Of a DNA stretch of 32,014 bases, positions 32,009 to 32,014 are shown in pieces (positions within the stretch are counted from its first letter, which is position 1; every line of letters begins with the position of its first letter). Made by a program: the position numbers and the translations under genes. The DNA comes from Micractinium sp. NFX-FRZ (taxonomy: Eukaryota; Chlorophyta; Trebouxiophyceae; Chlorellales; Chlorellaceae): positions 1 to 32,014 of the forward strand of contig JAPTJF010000595.1 of NCBI GenBank assembly GCA_029339195.1, written 5' to 3'. The notes under the pieces are model-generated. The model made no database searches and was not told the origin of the DNA. It worked only from the letters and a program-made list of their open reading frames with translations.

Positions 32009-32014
32009 CCCCCC
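31938..32014. repeat. Poly-C homopolymer at the window end
   Basis: More than 65 consecutive C, with a single T near position 32006, end the window. A biological homopolymer this long is unusual and may be a sequencing or assembly artefact beside a gap. Confidence 0.9.

Overview
This window is nuclear DNA of a GC-rich, intron-dense green alga. The best guess is a trebouxiophyte of the Chlorella/Micractinium type. The reasons are plant-type PP7 phosphatase and RWD-Impact proteins, short exons with AG|GT junctions, many CAG/GCN triplet tracts, and TGTAA poly(A)-type signals after the genes. The species call is inference. I found no bacterial operons, CRISPR, tRNA, rRNA or intact transposon.

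Layout: 1-1216 is unresolved upstream DNA. 1217-5718 (+) is a DENND6-type DENN-domain gene whose N-terminal exon(s) were not located. 6291-10002 (-) is a PP7-type Ser/Thr phosphatase. 10388-10790 (+) is a broken 5' copy of an RWD gene. 11468-17656 (-) is a secreted sulfatase with an extra C-terminal domain. 18781-18897 (-) is a broken 5' copy of the PP7 gene. 19143-21699 (+) is the intact RWD-Impact (IMPACT/YIH1-like) gene. 22143-23395 (-) is a probably plastid-targeted protein of unknown function. 23614-25210 (+) is a phytanoyl-CoA dioxygenase-like enzyme. 25557-28589 (+) is urate oxidase. 29294 to the window end (+) is the COPII GTPase SAR1, whose last few codons are missing. The window stops in a long poly-C run.

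Exon models were built by hand from homology and splice phase. In all seven gene models with both ends in view, and in the visible part of DENND6, the exon lengths sum to a multiple of three. This is good internal support for the junctions.

Functionally this is an ordinary eukaryotic neighbourhood: endosomal trafficking (DENND6), ER export (SAR1), purine catabolism (uricase), sulfate-ester hydrolysis (sulfatase), signalling (PP7) and translational control (RWD-Impact). The interest lies in genome architecture. (1) Seven decayed copies of splice-junction segments lie inside introns of five of the eight genes, mostly 96-104 bp and at most 140 bp from the junction they copy, and the copy in use is always the outer one. 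(2) A head-to-head PP7/RWD promoter block is duplicated about 9 kb apart, with opposite genes lost in the two copies. (3) Four of 56 modelled introns use GC donors, all reading GCRAGC.
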